This document shows positions 11,991 through 28,037 of a DNA stretch of 64,000 bases, in pieces. Origin of the DNA: Torreya grandis (taxonomy: Eukaryota; Streptophyta; Pinopsida; Cupressales; Taxaceae); assembly GCA_037957365.1 (NCBI GenBank), contig JARHVA010004808.1:124001-188000 (forward strand), in the 5' to 3' direction. A model generated the notes under the pieces. The model ran no database searches and had not been told where the DNA came from. It was given only the letters and a program-made list of their open reading frames with translations. A program made the translations under genes and the position numbers. Within the stretch, counting starts at the first letter, position 1. The number at the start of each line of letters is the position of its first letter.

Positions 11991-13492
11991 TCATCCTTTG
12001 ACATTAATGCATGATAGCACATTCATCCTTTGACATCAATGACAATATTACATACATTAATGACTCAAATTGCCAACATCACTAATCTTAGGAATGGAAA
12101 ATTTTATAAGACCAATTTTAGAAATGGTACAACCTAGTGCAGTGGGAATTTTCTTGCAGTAGAGTGATGTTGTTTTGATTGAGAGTTTATATGTGTTAGG
12201 AGTTTGTTTAAGGATTGACAGTTATACGGTTTAGGAAGGAGTGTCAACTCTTTTAGTTATCTTAGAGGTTAGTTGTTATCTCTTTCTCCATTGATAATTT
12301 TAAAGCTATTGAGAGGATTCATATTTTCATGATGTTGACTTAGTGTTCTCTATTATGGGAACTTATTTTTGTATGATGTTTGACTGTACTCCCTTGAAGT
12401 TTGTGAGAGAATGTCTTCTACTTCTTTTTGAGAGGCAAATTGTACGATTGGATGGATTGATACATCTTTGTGATTAGTATTTTATTTCTCCCAGTTGTAG
12501 AAATAGTTGTGAAACTATACTTACAAATTTGGTAAGTAGATAGTGTTTTAGAGACTTTAAGTTATGGTATTTATCTTTTTACCTTTTGAGGGTATATAGG
12601 AGTTTTGAGATGATAGTTCTCTACTTTTCACTTTTGACTCTTTAGGGTCACTACTTTATATAATTTATGATTTTAGACCACATGGAGTGGCAAAACATGA
12701 ATTATATATTGAAACTTTATATTAAGAATTATAAGTTGATTATAATTAGTATGATATTATACCCCATTGATTAAAACGATAATGTTCTCTTTTGTTTAAA
12801 GCATGTTGATTTGAAGAGTTATTTTTATACTTTTAATCAGAAGAAATTAGGGTATATGTTGTGTGGAACATCTTATCAATCTAGGGGTGGAGATAAAATT
12901 TTAACTTGTTGCATTCTAGCTAAGCAAGCAGGGAGATATTGTTTTGTTTATTCCCTTATAAGGTTGAAAGGATGGTGTGATCTTTGACCTATGTATGTTA
13001 TGTTAACTTTAACATTATTTCCTCTTAACCATGAATATAATAGAATAAGTTAAGCTGTGAAATATGATACTAGTTATGTTTGGCTTGTGGCAACTTAATA
13101 CAATTATGAATTTGATTGTATGATTTTTATCTTGTATGTGTGTTGAAACATCTAAAATTATTTAACATATAGTTTTGCTTTCAATGATCTATTAGTATGG
13201 AATTGTGATTCATTGAACATTGTGCACTTTTGAAGATCATTAGGTTGAGGAGACCTAAGGGAAAGTGGTAAATTAGGAACACAAGTTATAAGTGATAAGA
13301 TGGTATCCTACTTAACCTCACATTGACTCAGTTGTTACTGATTTAGATCTAACAGATGGACTTATTGAATCTAGGATTTGATAAGAGGAACTTATCAAAT
13401 TCAATCGTATGGCCATATGCATGTATACGATGGAACATTTATTCCATAACTTTATAAACATTTGAAATGTAGTATTTTCAGTTCCTAGTCAT
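11991..13492. other. Internal region without recognised gene
   Basis: AT-rich sequence with no open frame over 60 codons and no motif I can name. By position, RT and integrase core would lie here in an autonomous relative; none is visible. Confidence 0.55.
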
Positions 13493-13496
13493 CATC

Positions 13497-13605
13497 ATAC
13501 TTATCAAGAGATTCGTGGAGTAGTGATAGTATAGACATGTTATACTTATCAGGAGCTACATGGAGTAGTGACAGTATTAACTCATACACATCATACTTGT
13601 CAGGT
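13497..13605 (+). repeat. Short tandem repeat, period about 45-51 bp
   Basis: Units headed by ATACTT(A/G)TCA(A/G)G start at 13497, 13542 and 13593. The first two share GTGGAGTAGTGA or a close variant. Confidence 0.7.
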
Positions 13606-13699
13606 CCCCTAATTATTTTTCACTAGAATGAGAAAAAACACTCTCTAGGTTCGAGAAATGTGCAAAGGGGTTGAGAGATTTTACGGAAATCTCCTTGGT

Positions 13700-13932
13700 C
13701 ACTTATTTTGGATTGTATGATGATCTTATGTGCTCTTAGGAAGTCAGTGAAAATTTTACTGAGATATGTGGGACCTTTCAAGGTAACAAAAGTGGTCAAT
13801 CTTATGGTATACATGCTTGTCTCTACGGTTCTGGACCCCAGGATGGTCATGATAGAATCAATCAAAGTAAGTATTAATCGCAAACCATATTTGATTAATT
13901 GGATATTGTATACCATGTTATTGCTTTACTAA
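13700..13932 (+). pseudogene. Remnant of gypsy integrase C-terminal region
   Basis: The plus frame contains RKSVKILLRYVGPFKVTKVV followed by a hydrophobic VYML stretch. The RYVGPFK.T.VV word is the hallmark of the end of Ty3/gypsy integrase, just before the 3' LTR. The position, 70 bp before the polypurine tract, fits. Upstream the frame is disrupted and downstream it ends without the usual HVSLLRK-like segment. It shows that the large element derives from a Ty3/gypsy parent transcribed on the plus strand. Confidence 0.6.
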
Positions 13933-13990
13933 ATAATATTTTAATTCAGAACTAATATTTGAATAAGAGTCATCGGGATGATGACTAGTT

Positions 13991-14003
13991 TTAGGGGGAA
14001 TGA
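13991..14003 (+). other. Polypurine tract
   Basis: TTAGGGGGAATGA directly precedes the TGTTACA start of the 3' LTR. It is the plus-strand DNA priming site. Confidence 0.75.
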
Positions 14004-18388
<4,385 letters not shown>

Positions 18389-19223
18389 TGATACAGGGGC
18401 ATCTTAGGAATGCTCAAGAATGTGTCTTAGAGTCATATGGGTAAGTCAAATTTGAATTTGATTTTAAAACTAGTTTTCCCATCTTTTGTCTAATTTAAAT
18501 TTTCAAATTTGTAATGAGAGATTAAGAGTGTTTTTAGGTGGTCTAAGTAGATGTTAATGTTATGTCATTTTGAAAATGTTTTAATAGACCTATAAGGTCT
18601 CTTGATAGGTCCTAAGGTTGGTTATGAGTCATATGTTAAGAGAAGTGTGAGGTGGTAGTCATAATGTCCATCACCCTACGTGGGTCTAAAGGATGCTAAA
18701 GGTTTATTGAATCAAGAAACAATTATAGTCATATTTTAACAGCCTATTTTGAGTGTGTACAAGTTATATATTTTTGATGATTCAAAGTAGGAGATATGAA
18801 ATAGAGCACAAGGCAGACAAGGTCAAATAAAATGGTGAAGAGTCTGCCATAACAAGGATGAAGGACCGTGTGTAAGTACAGACAGTATACACCAATGACA
18901 TCAATAAGGAATGTAAATTTTGAAGAATTTTTAATGTTATCACTATGTATGCTCATGTTTACAAATTTATTTGTATGGCCTTAATGCTAGATATGCAATT
19001 CTGAGGTGATTCAAGAAAGTTACAGGTATAAACAATTTTGTGTGTCATGTTGAGAACAAAACTCTGTGTTTCTATGTTATGTCTATGCATGGAGTGGTAA
19101 TTATTATATTAATATTGTGAAATACTTTATAAAATGCTTGGTAAGTTTTTAAAGCCTTTGTTGAGACATTTTTGTTGATTGGAACATATAACTCAAAGGA
19201 AGATTGTTTGCAGACCTAATTAG
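18389..19223 (+). repeat. Left arm of long inverted repeat
   Basis: Starts TGATACAGGGGCATCTTAGG and is the reverse complement of 19970-20803 over about 830 bp with scattered differences. It ends at the palindromic word AGACCTAATTAGGTCT. The TG start is LTR-like. Confidence 0.9.
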
Positions 19224-19969
19224 GTCTGTTTAGACCTAGACACTCTACAAGTGGTAGAAACCATAATTACTCATATGTAATTAAAAAAATACTAAAAAAT
19301 AATTTAAATCATGTGTAAATATATCAAAATAAAAAATTTAATGAATTTCTCACAGTTCAATCTCCTAGAAATCACTTTTCTATATAGAAACCCTAGTTTT
19401 GGATGTTTCATAGTCATAGAAAGGCCCTGAATGTAAATAAAATTATTTATTAAACCCTAAATTCCAATTTCATTCCACTCTAATTAATTATTTGGGTCTT
19501 CCTAACCCTTTTAAAACATTTCAAAATATTATAATCCTTCTTACTGACATTTGTTCAAGGTTTTTGGAATCAATCTTGCACTCATAGTTTGTTATTATAT
19601 AGTTTGTAGGGTCTAGGTTCATTGACTTCGGGTCTTGAATTTATAATAATAATTTATTTATTCTTGTTCAATGTAAGTGAACATAAAAAAAATATCACAT
19701 ACCTATTAATTCCATTAGACACCAATTTAAAGCCTCAACTTATCCTTGCTAATGAACTTCTCCTTCGACAGGGTATGGAAACAAAATTAGTCACAGTCTT
19801 GGACACATCTACAACAACCCAATGACTTAAAATGCTTAAAGATTTATTAAGAATATTGTAAACACTAAAATCATATTGATACTAATAATATTTACTTTTT
19901 TTAATTCACTTCAATATTTATGTTTCACATAATGAAATACATTCAACAAAGTAAGCTATCCAAACATGG
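19224..19969. other. Spacer between the inverted arms
   Basis: About 745 bp, AT-rich, with ACCCTA words near 19390 and 19450. The plus frame at 19622-19825 has no recognised product. I see no gene. Confidence 0.6.
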
Positions 19970-20803
19970 TAATTAGGTCTGCAAACAATATTTATTTGAG
20001 TTATATGTTCCAATCAATAGAAACATATCAACAAAGGATTTAAAAAATTACCAAACATGTTATTAAGGATTTCAAAATACTCATATAATATTTACCACTC
20101 CATGCATATATAGAACATATAAACATAGAGTTCTGTTATCAACATCACACACAAAATTGTTTATACCTACAACTTTCTTAAATCACCTCATAATTGCATA
20201 TCTAAAATTAAGGTCATACAAATAAATTTTTAAACACAAGCATACATCGTGATCAAATTAATAATTATTCAAAATTGACATTCTTTATTGATGTCATTGG
20301 TGTATATTGTTTGGACTTACACATAATCCTTCATCTTTGTTATGGCAGACTCTTCACCATTTTCTTTGACTTTGTCTGCCCAATTCTATATTCTATATAT
20401 CATATTTTGAATCACCACACACTATATATATTTTACACACTCAAAATAGACTTTTAAAACATGACTATAACAATTTATTGATTTAATAAACCTCTAACAT
20501 CCTTTAGACCCATGTAGGGTGATGGTCATTATGACTGCCACCTCACACTTCTCTTAACATATGAATCATAACCAATATTAGGACCTTTCAAGAGACCTTA
20601 TAGGTCTATTAAAAAATTTTCAACATAACATAACATTAACATATACTTAAACAACCTAAACACACTCTTAATCCCTCATTACAAATTTAAAAATTCAAAT
20701 TAGACAAAAGGTGGGAAAACTAGTTTTAAACTCAAATTCAAATTTAACTTACCCATATGACTCTAAGACACATTCTTGAGAATTCCTAAGATGCCCCTGC
20801 ATC
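19970..20803 (-). repeat. Right arm of long inverted repeat
   Basis: On the minus strand it begins TGATGCAGGGGCATCTTAGG at 20803 and runs to about 19970, matching the left arm. The decayed minus-strand frame ends just upstream of 20803, so this arm may be the 3' LTR, or its start, of that element. Confidence 0.9.
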
Positions 20804-20814
20804 ATACTCCCAAG

Positions 20815-22200
20815 GAGATAAAAGAACTTGACCCCTAAATTCTTCTTCATTCAAGTTTTTATATAGGTATGTGTGTTCTTTGCTGCCACACCTATGTCTC
20901 TGCTTCCTCATCCATGTGATCCTTTGTTCTTGCTTCTATTGCTCCTTATACTATTGCTTGTTCCTGTGATTACTCTTCTTGTTTTTTTAATTTCATGACA
21001 TTCTTAAATATTCATGGATTTAACATGAATTATCATTCTATTTCTACTACCTCCTCTAACACTACTATTTCTACCTCTTCATCATCATACTTGCTCCATA
21101 TCATACTCTCTTCCTCCTTTGGTGACCATTCTAAAGTTTTATACTTGCTCATATTTTGGTTATCAACATCCTCTATCCTACTATCCTCCATTACAATTGA
21201 TCCTTCTTTAACTATGCAATCAGCCAACTCAGTACTTTACATCTTCATTTCATGGACTATTAATTCAGTCTCATCTTACTTTACCTATTCAACTCTTTCC
21301 TCAAGCACTTCATGTGCTTCTTGCTTCTTAACTGATCCAATGAACTCAAACAATCCTATGTACAAAAAATAATCTTCATCTTCATAATATTCATAAAAAA
21401 TTACATGCACTTCATTACCTGTTATTTGCTTCTCATCTTTCCAATCCTCTTCATCAAGTATTTCACTATTTTCAAGGTAACAAAATACTTTATCTTTAGC
21501 TGTATCTTCACTCTTTCATGCATCATCTTCTTCTTCCCACTTATGCACTTTACTTTCCACTTCTTTACTTGCATTCAACCATGATAAATCAATATTAGTC
21601 TGAAAATTTCGAGGCCCAATTGCCTCTCTTTGCTCTTCCATGGCAAGTTATGTTTCCATCTTTAACTGTCTCTCCAAATGTTCCATCACTTGCTGGTTTG
21701 CTTTCTCTTGCATTATTTTTATAAAGCTGCACTTGACTCTTTTCTTGATCTTGATTCTACATTGAAAATTATACATATTTCACATTTGTAAAAAATATCT
21801 TTCCATCCTTTCCAATGCATCCTTCATTTCCTTTATCTCTATCTCCATCTTCCTCTCATTGTGGCTTTCATATTTAACCCTATCTCTCATTTTTCTTTCT
21901 ACCTCTCCTTTCATCTTCATCTTGAGTACCTCACTTAGGTACATGCTTATCTTTCATTGGCCACACTTGGACCAATTTATTTTGGTTCACACTTATAACC
22001 CTTATATCTCTTATAGTTCATACCTCACTAGGGCCTTTCCACCTCTTGTCTTTCCAACTTGGACTATCTCCTCTTTCCCAAGCTCTATTTATGAGCTTGT
22101 TAATAGCTTTTTTTATTTCAAGGATGCCACCACACTATTCACCATTTCATTTCCTCACCTATCACATAATATCATCCATACATTCAAATAAATAAATCAA
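20815..22200 (-). pseudogene. Decayed Lys/Glu-rich coiled-coil frame
   Basis: The minus strand holds a long frame broken by several stops. It opens with a strongly helical segment (KGEVERKMRDRVKYESHNER, then EIKEMKDALERMERYF). Later it is acidic, with runs such as WKDEKQ and EEDDA. The clearest open part, 21033-21227, begins MADCIVKEGSIVMEDSRI. It ends near 20815 with a word close to LLSPWEYDAGAS, running into the inverted arm. Composition and layout recall gag or the tail of a gypsy polyprotein, but I cannot assign a family. Confidence 0.45.
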
Positions 22201-24985
22201 CCATAAAATAGATCATACCTTCCTTAATCTACCTTCTCAATTCTGTCTCTCAACAAGACTCCTTGCCACTACCTCCTTGATTACTTACTTGTAAATTTAT
22301 ACATGTACAATAATAATGTATTTAATAGTAAAAGAGCATCTAGATGGATCTGATACCAAATTATTCATACATATTGAGGATAATTCATCTAACATCAACA
22401 TATTCTGATACTAAACCCAACTTGTCACTTCATTGGTTATGCTTGTCATGATCACACTAGCTTGTTCCTTGGTCCGTGGACTTAATAACCTTCTTGAGAA
22501 TGTAACTATTTATCATACAATAAAAAAAATTCTTTGTGACATTTACTTATTTATAATTATAGTCACACTAATTCTCTCCTTCAACCAAATTCATTCTTTT
22601 AACAAATTGCTCTTCTACCTCTTCACTAGCTTTCACTAGGTACTCTTCTTTGGTCATAAGTGTCAAACTTGTTTTGGGTGTAAAATAATCAATATATTAT
22701 CAGATATATAATTAAATGTGATTATAATATCTAGTTAAACCCCCTTTAACTACTCAAAAAATCTCATACTTTCATTCAATACCCAAGGCTCACCATACTC
22801 ACCTAAGGCTTGTGCCTTTTTTTACTGTATTTTGATTGGTACAGACAAATTATAATTGTTAAATAAGTTATAAGACCATTTAAAATTACCCTCTATCCTT
22901 ATTAATGTTTTTTTAAATTTTCATATCTAAAATCCATCATTTTCTCATGCTTCCTTCTTTGATCTACCCTCAAATAGGCCTAATTAGCCCTATTCTTACC
23001 CTACAGGCCTCAAAGCCATATTGTACAGACTCCTTTCTCTCCAAAATAACTTTATTAATTTTTATAAAATTAATTAAGGTATAATTACAATTTTTTATAT
23101 TTTTCCAAGTTTTCAAACTTTGAGAATCTCAAAAACCCTAATTCTAGGGTTTTCCTACCCTGTATAGTGCCGAGGCCATTAAAAATTCAATAAATTGAGT
23201 TTCATAAGGATTAAAAAGGTCAATCCACCACAAAAAGTTTTGTTTTGAGATTACTCAACTTTAAATATAATATAGACACCTCTTCTAACCTTGTTTACTC
23301 ACCTAAGCATGGGAATACAGGTCTCTTTTGTCCTTTGCAAGACTGTGACAACAGGGGTTTACACACTTATGAGTTTAAAGGACTTGTATATGGAATTTAA
23401 AAACTCCTAAAAATTTTCTCACACCCATACAAATTGTTTCAACCAATTTAATCACTAACACACACTCTCCATACAAGAAAAGTCTTATTTTTTACTTTGT
23501 TAGTGCACACAAAAAGGTCTCCTTTAGACCTATGTTGTCAAGAAGGTCTATTTACACATTTAAAACGTGTTAAAACCCAAAATGCATACTATAAAGATTA
23601 TTTTATATTCTCATATAAATATTTTAATTCTCCTTCCTTACTTTTTGGTCCAAGACACACTTTCCTTCCTTCATGCTTGACTGTGCTCCCTTTGGTAATC
23701 TACAGCGCTGTTGGCAGCAATAGGGTTAGGTTTCTCCAGTTCAAATTTCTCACACTTATTTAAGAATTTAAATACCTTCTTACCTATTGAGACTATTATT
23801 CCAAGATTAAATACAATAATGATAACTTTAATAAGGCTAAGGTAAAATGTCTCAACTTACCAAATACTATGACAATGCCCTCAAACAAAGTATTACCCTT
23901 GATAACAAAAATCTTGTTACTTTTTATCCTGCATAATTGGTTTCATTTATATTTGTATGTAAGTTAATAATTATAAACCCATGTTTTCACTTTCCAATCC
24001 CATTCTAAACATACTAATGATCCATATTTAAAGAAACAAGTTTCTATTCTCATTCTTGGACTATTATAACAGTCTGTATGGGTTTCAAGAACTCAATGGT
24101 CTTACTCTCTGAGATCACTCTTTATGCATAAGTTTCCTAATCACATTAGGCATACACCCTTACACAATAGATAAACATATAAACATTTAGATAGACTTAT
24201 ATTCCATTGTCATGTAGAACAACCAATCAAACATCTCTCTTACTTAAAACTGGGACTACAACCCATGATCAAAACCTATACTTTATAACAAATAAAGACA
24301 TCATACCTTGGGCCCTCTCAAATGAAACATGTAACTAGTAATATTAGTATATACATTTAGAGATAATTATTCATGAACAAAAATAACTTCTCATCTTGAT
24401 TCATTGAAAACATCAGATCTTTACATGTTTGGGCCACTACGAGATCCCATCAACCTTCGTTAAGGAGTTTCATACTATTTTTTCCAATCTTAATCTCTCC
24501 TCTCTCTTCTTTGAGACCACTTACCTCTAATATATTCCATTTGACTTCTAAAATTAATTTTCCTCACTAAATCCAATGTAGATTTTTGGTTGGTAGTTAC
24601 ACCAACTTACTTTCCCTAACTACCCCAATGTACAAAGAAGATCTTCCATTAATTCAAATGACTTAATTGAAGCACTAAACATGTAATGTATTACGACCCA
24701 TTTTTTATGACTTTAATGGACCTCATAAACCAAATTGTTCACCTAAACACTCCTATACATGTGTTTTGGCCATCTTATCCTTTTTACAACATTTAAATTT
24801 TCAAATGCTTGTTTTGGAGGGAAATCATCTATAAGTCACTTAACACATCCTACGGGACCCAAATGGTTTATAAGACCAAAATTAGACATTAAAATTTCCT
24901 TATCATACATTAAACTTAGACTTTGACCAAAAATTGACCTCCTATAGACTAAAACACAAAAATGATGTTTTTTTGCCTTGATGAT
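22201..24985. other. Long AT-rich stretch without recognised gene
   Basis: Several short plus frames occur (22433-22639, 23497-23763), none with a motif I know. ACCCTA-type words occur near 23140. By position it should be LTR or untranslated DNA between the two Lys/Glu-rich frames. On the minus strand, the 3' end of the second frame reaches 24990 at GGGAGTATGATGCA, the same word that precedes the arm at 20803. Confidence 0.5.
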
Positions 24986-24999
24986 CTTGCATCATACTC

Positions 25000-26600
25000 C
25001 CTAGGAGGGAGAAAAATTGAGCCTCCAGGTTTATTTATCACCTTCCAATTAGTTCTTTGAGGGTCCTTCACATGCAATTTAATGTTATTCTTCATTATTT
25101 GCTCCTTCTTGCTTGTCAAATTCTTTCACTTCTTTCTTGTGGTTTTGTCTATCTTTCTTATCCATACATCTTCCAAATCCATGAAGTGTTCCATCTGCTA
25201 TAGTATCTTGTTTGCTACATATTCCAGTTGTCCTATGTCACTTTGAACCTCTTCATACTTAGTTGTAACTAATTGGTATTCATTCTTATTCCTCTTATTT
25301 GTTTGATAGCTTTCTTCTTCATGTATCTTTCTTGATTCTTGCTTGTCTAGTGGTTTTTGCTTCTTGTTCATGCTTTCATATTTTCCCTTAGGATCTAATG
25401 GCCTCTTGTGTATGTCAAAATTTTTCATTTGATCATCTACACTTTCTTTTGCTGTCTCTTCTTCAAACTTCTTCACTTTTTGATGCTTTGGCTTATCATT
25501 TTTCTCACTAAGCAAGAACAACTTCTTATGTTTTTCACCCTCACCATAATACATTGTTATTTGACCAATCTTGGCCTTTCCATATACATGCTTAATAAAT
25601 ACAAACTTAGCATTAGCTTGACCCATTATGTAACTCACCTTATTGACTTGCTCACACTCTATTTTCTTACTTTCTTGCATCTTTGTGTGCACAATTCTTT
25701 ATGCTTTTCTTTGCTACTCCTGCTTTAAGTTTTCTTAGAGTTCATCTTTAATCTTTACCTGCTATAAATCATCTATTGTCAACCCCTTTTATGGACTGAA
25801 TACTTCTTCCAACATACTCATCCGCTCTTGCAACTTTTGTGCATCAATCTCCACATATTCTTCATCAAATTTTGGTGTACATTGTTCTTCACTTGTTTGG
25901 GCAACTTCTTGTTTGTATTTTCCTTGAACTTCTTTATTTGTGAGAATCATATTAACTTCCTCTGGTTACATAACATGATTTTTAAGCACTCTTTAAGGTG
26001 CTTCATTCTCATTTTGTCTTGCTACACACTCATCCATCAATGTAATGGTTTTTATGTAAAAAATATCTTCCTCATTGGAATTAAATTCAAACATATCATC
26101 ATAAACAACTTTGGAAAACAAATCTTGGAAATGCTCATCTTCCTTTATGTATTCTTTTCCTTGTTCACATGGCTGTACCTTCATCTCACTTGATTGGTTG
26201 CATGCAACATCTCTTTTGCTTGCTTTGTAGGCTTTCCATCTTATTCAATCTCCATGCTTTCTTGGAGTACAATTGCAACTCGATCCTATGATACTCTTTT
26301 CTTGATTTTTATCACCCACTTGCTACCTTATGCCTTATTTTGTTGCCATTTATTCCTCATTTCATCTCTTTCATTCCTCATGCCTTTGTTCTCTACCATG
26401 CCAACTTGGTATAATTTGCTATTTGTGATTTTCTTCCACACTTATGCTTGTTTTCCACGTGTGTCTTTGCCTTGTTTGACCTCTTATTTGAGATTCATCT
26501 CCTTCTTCTTATCACCTACTTGTTTCAACCACTTAGGCCTAACAAAGAACAAGATAGGGGATGTAAAGGGTATTAGAATAAGAGTTGGTGAATAAAATTT
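25000..26600 (-). pseudogene. Second decayed Lys/Glu-rich frame
   Basis: The best open part is 25198-25692 (164 codons): KIECEQVNKVSYIMGQANAK, then a highly charged Lys/Glu/Gln tract (KPKHQKVKKFEEETAKESVD). The piece at 25993-26184 adds EYIKEDEHFQDLFSKVV. Several stops separate the pieces. It ends near 25000 with GSIFLPPRECDARSS, parallel to LLSPWEYDAGAS in the frame at 20815-22200. The two frames therefore look like the same region of two related elements. In many plant gypsy elements the polyprotein ends in a similar way at the LTR edge; that family call is inference. Confidence 0.5.
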
Positions 26601-26946
26601 CATGAGAAGACAAAGTTAAATAGAGGGTATCTAAAACCCTAATTAGATTTTCAAAATATTTTTGTACCTTATAGTACAAAGATAAATTCAATAGAAAAGG
26701 GCTACAAGGATTGGTCAAAAGGCAAGGCAAAGTTGTATAGGGTTATCTTAATGCATTGTAAAGGGTTGTAAGTGAAATGAGATGTATAAATAGATTGTGA
26801 GGAGCACCTCTAGGGTGACAAGAACCATGATCCATTATGAGGAAACATATATCCATTGTTGTATGTTGTACCAAAGAAATAGGGGTGAATGAGTTAATGA
26901 AGGTGAAGGGCAGAGTATTAAATAAAAGTGATAAAGCTCCACATTT
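26601..26946. other. Right end of the nested insertion
   Basis: No gene. On the minus strand the sequence from 26943 begins TGTGGAGC, a possible LTR-like TG start. I found no second copy of it at the left end. Confidence 0.4.
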
Positions 26947-27788
26947 AAATGTATTTGACCAATATGAATTGCTGATATGGATTAAAGAGTGAGATGGACT
27001 TTGTCTTGCTGGTATCATAACGACAAATGAAGGTAGTCTGATAAAGTGTTGTGTATAAATTTTATTAATCTAGATCATTATCATTTATTATTTATAAATT
27101 ATTGGTCCAAAGTATGTTTAGTGAGAAATCATAATTTCATGAGTGTGAATCACATGTTTGTGTGATATCTTTCAATAAAATGGATTTTTATGATACACTG
27201 CATGTTTAATTAAGAATCATACAACATACAGGTACTTGTTTATCTCTCTAAATTCTTATGCCATCACTATCTATTCATATGTGAAGGGAGGTCCATTTAT
27301 TGATGGGATTAGTAATGGGATCATTGGTCCTTGGTTGTTTTGGAAAAATACTCAGATGATGTTCTCCCTCCCCACAACAATACTACTTATCGAGATGCCA
27401 CTTGAGATTGCCACAGATACTTGACTTCAGGAACTATGCTTCAGGGAAGCCATATATCTATATGTACATTATATTTTATTGTACTTGTCATTGAATATTT
27501 TCATGAAGAGCTTCAATTACTTATTATTGTACTTTGATAGTAGTGGTTGTAGGCTTGTTTCATTAGTAGCTGAGTTTATGTGATTAATTTGTATATTCGC
27601 ACTTGTGATGTGTACTCATGACATTAGAGATTAGTATGATGTGATGTATTATGCTTGCTAATATTATCACATGTTGAGTATTTCTTATGGTCTCTGTATA
27701 TTCTCTTGGTGTAATCTATATTTTGCATACATGTTTAATTAAAAAATAATCATGTATTTTCTATGTCTAACCCAATGGGGTTGTTACA
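26947..27788 (+). repeat. 3' LTR of the large element, second part
   Basis: Continues the LTR interrupted at 18388 and matches 7744-8592, ending GGGTTGTTACA. It is followed by the CTAAG target duplication. Confidence 0.9.
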
Positions 27789-27790
27789 CT

Positions 27791-27800
27791 AAGGGGAGAA
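27791..27800 (+). other. Polypurine tract before a copia-like LTR
   Basis: AAGGGGAGAA directly precedes TGTTAG. It has the typical copia form. Before the large element landed, this tract continued the sequence ending at 3459. Confidence 0.6.
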
Positions 27801-28027
27801 TGTTAGTTATTTCCTAGGATTATATAGTACAAAATAGTTGTATTAAACATGTACTTAGGTGAGTATGTATGTGTATGTGATTTTTTGTAACAAATCACAT
27901 AGATATTAAGATATAAGACTAATTATATAGGAGACAAGGATTTCTTGTTAGAAGATAGGAACACATCCTAAATATTAGGATGTCATATTTGTATATATAT
28001 TTGAAAATGTTTCAATATAATCTATCA
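27801..28027 (+). repeat. Copia-like LTR, 227 bp
   Basis: Starts TGTTAGTTATTTCC and ends AATCTATCA, giving short imperfect inverted ends (TGTTAG against TGATAG). It has a polypurine tract on its left and a primer-site-like sequence on its right. A perfect hairpin, ACATCCTAA-ATA-TTAGGATGT, lies at 27963-27983. I found no second copy in the window. Confidence 0.6.
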
Positions 28028-28037
28028 TGGTATGAGA
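28028..28037 (+). other. Primer-site-like sequence
   Basis: TGGTATGAGA, nine of ten bases of the Met-tRNA site TGGTATCAGA, directly after the LTR end. Confidence 0.55.

Larger units (their letters stand above)
8607..13990 (+). other. Non-coding internal region of the large element
   Basis: This 5.4-kb stretch is where gag-pol would lie. The only plus-strand frame near the primer site, 8760-9014 (84 codons), has no recognised domain. The rest is AT-rich with tandem arrays (9443-9560, 10840-11310, 11411-11990, 13497-13605). I see no gag, protease, RT or RNase H motif in any frame. That is why the element is called non-autonomous. Confidence 0.7.
18389..26946 (-). mobile_element. 8.56-kb insertion in the 3' LTR, probably retroelement-derived
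   Basis: The LTR reads ATGAAATG then breaks, and resumes at 26947 with AAATGTATTTG. AAATG is present on both sides (18384-18388 and 26947-26951), consistent with a 5-bp target duplication. The insert starts TGATACAGGGGC; on its right side CA is followed by TTT before the duplication, so the right end is slightly altered. Inside are inverted 0.83-kb arms at the left end and two decayed minus-strand frames rich in Lys and Glu. I could not find RT or integrase. It may be one rearranged element or two related ones side by side. Confidence 0.7.

Noticed and set aside
21859..22191. Plus-strand frame of 110 codons rich in Ser, Phe and Leu
   Set aside because: It is the antisense shadow of the Lys/Glu-rich minus-strand frame.
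25408..26595. Three plus-strand hydrophobic frames that look like membrane proteins
   Set aside because: They are antisense shadows of the Lys/Glu-rich minus frame; AAG/GAA codons read as CTT/TTC on the other strand.
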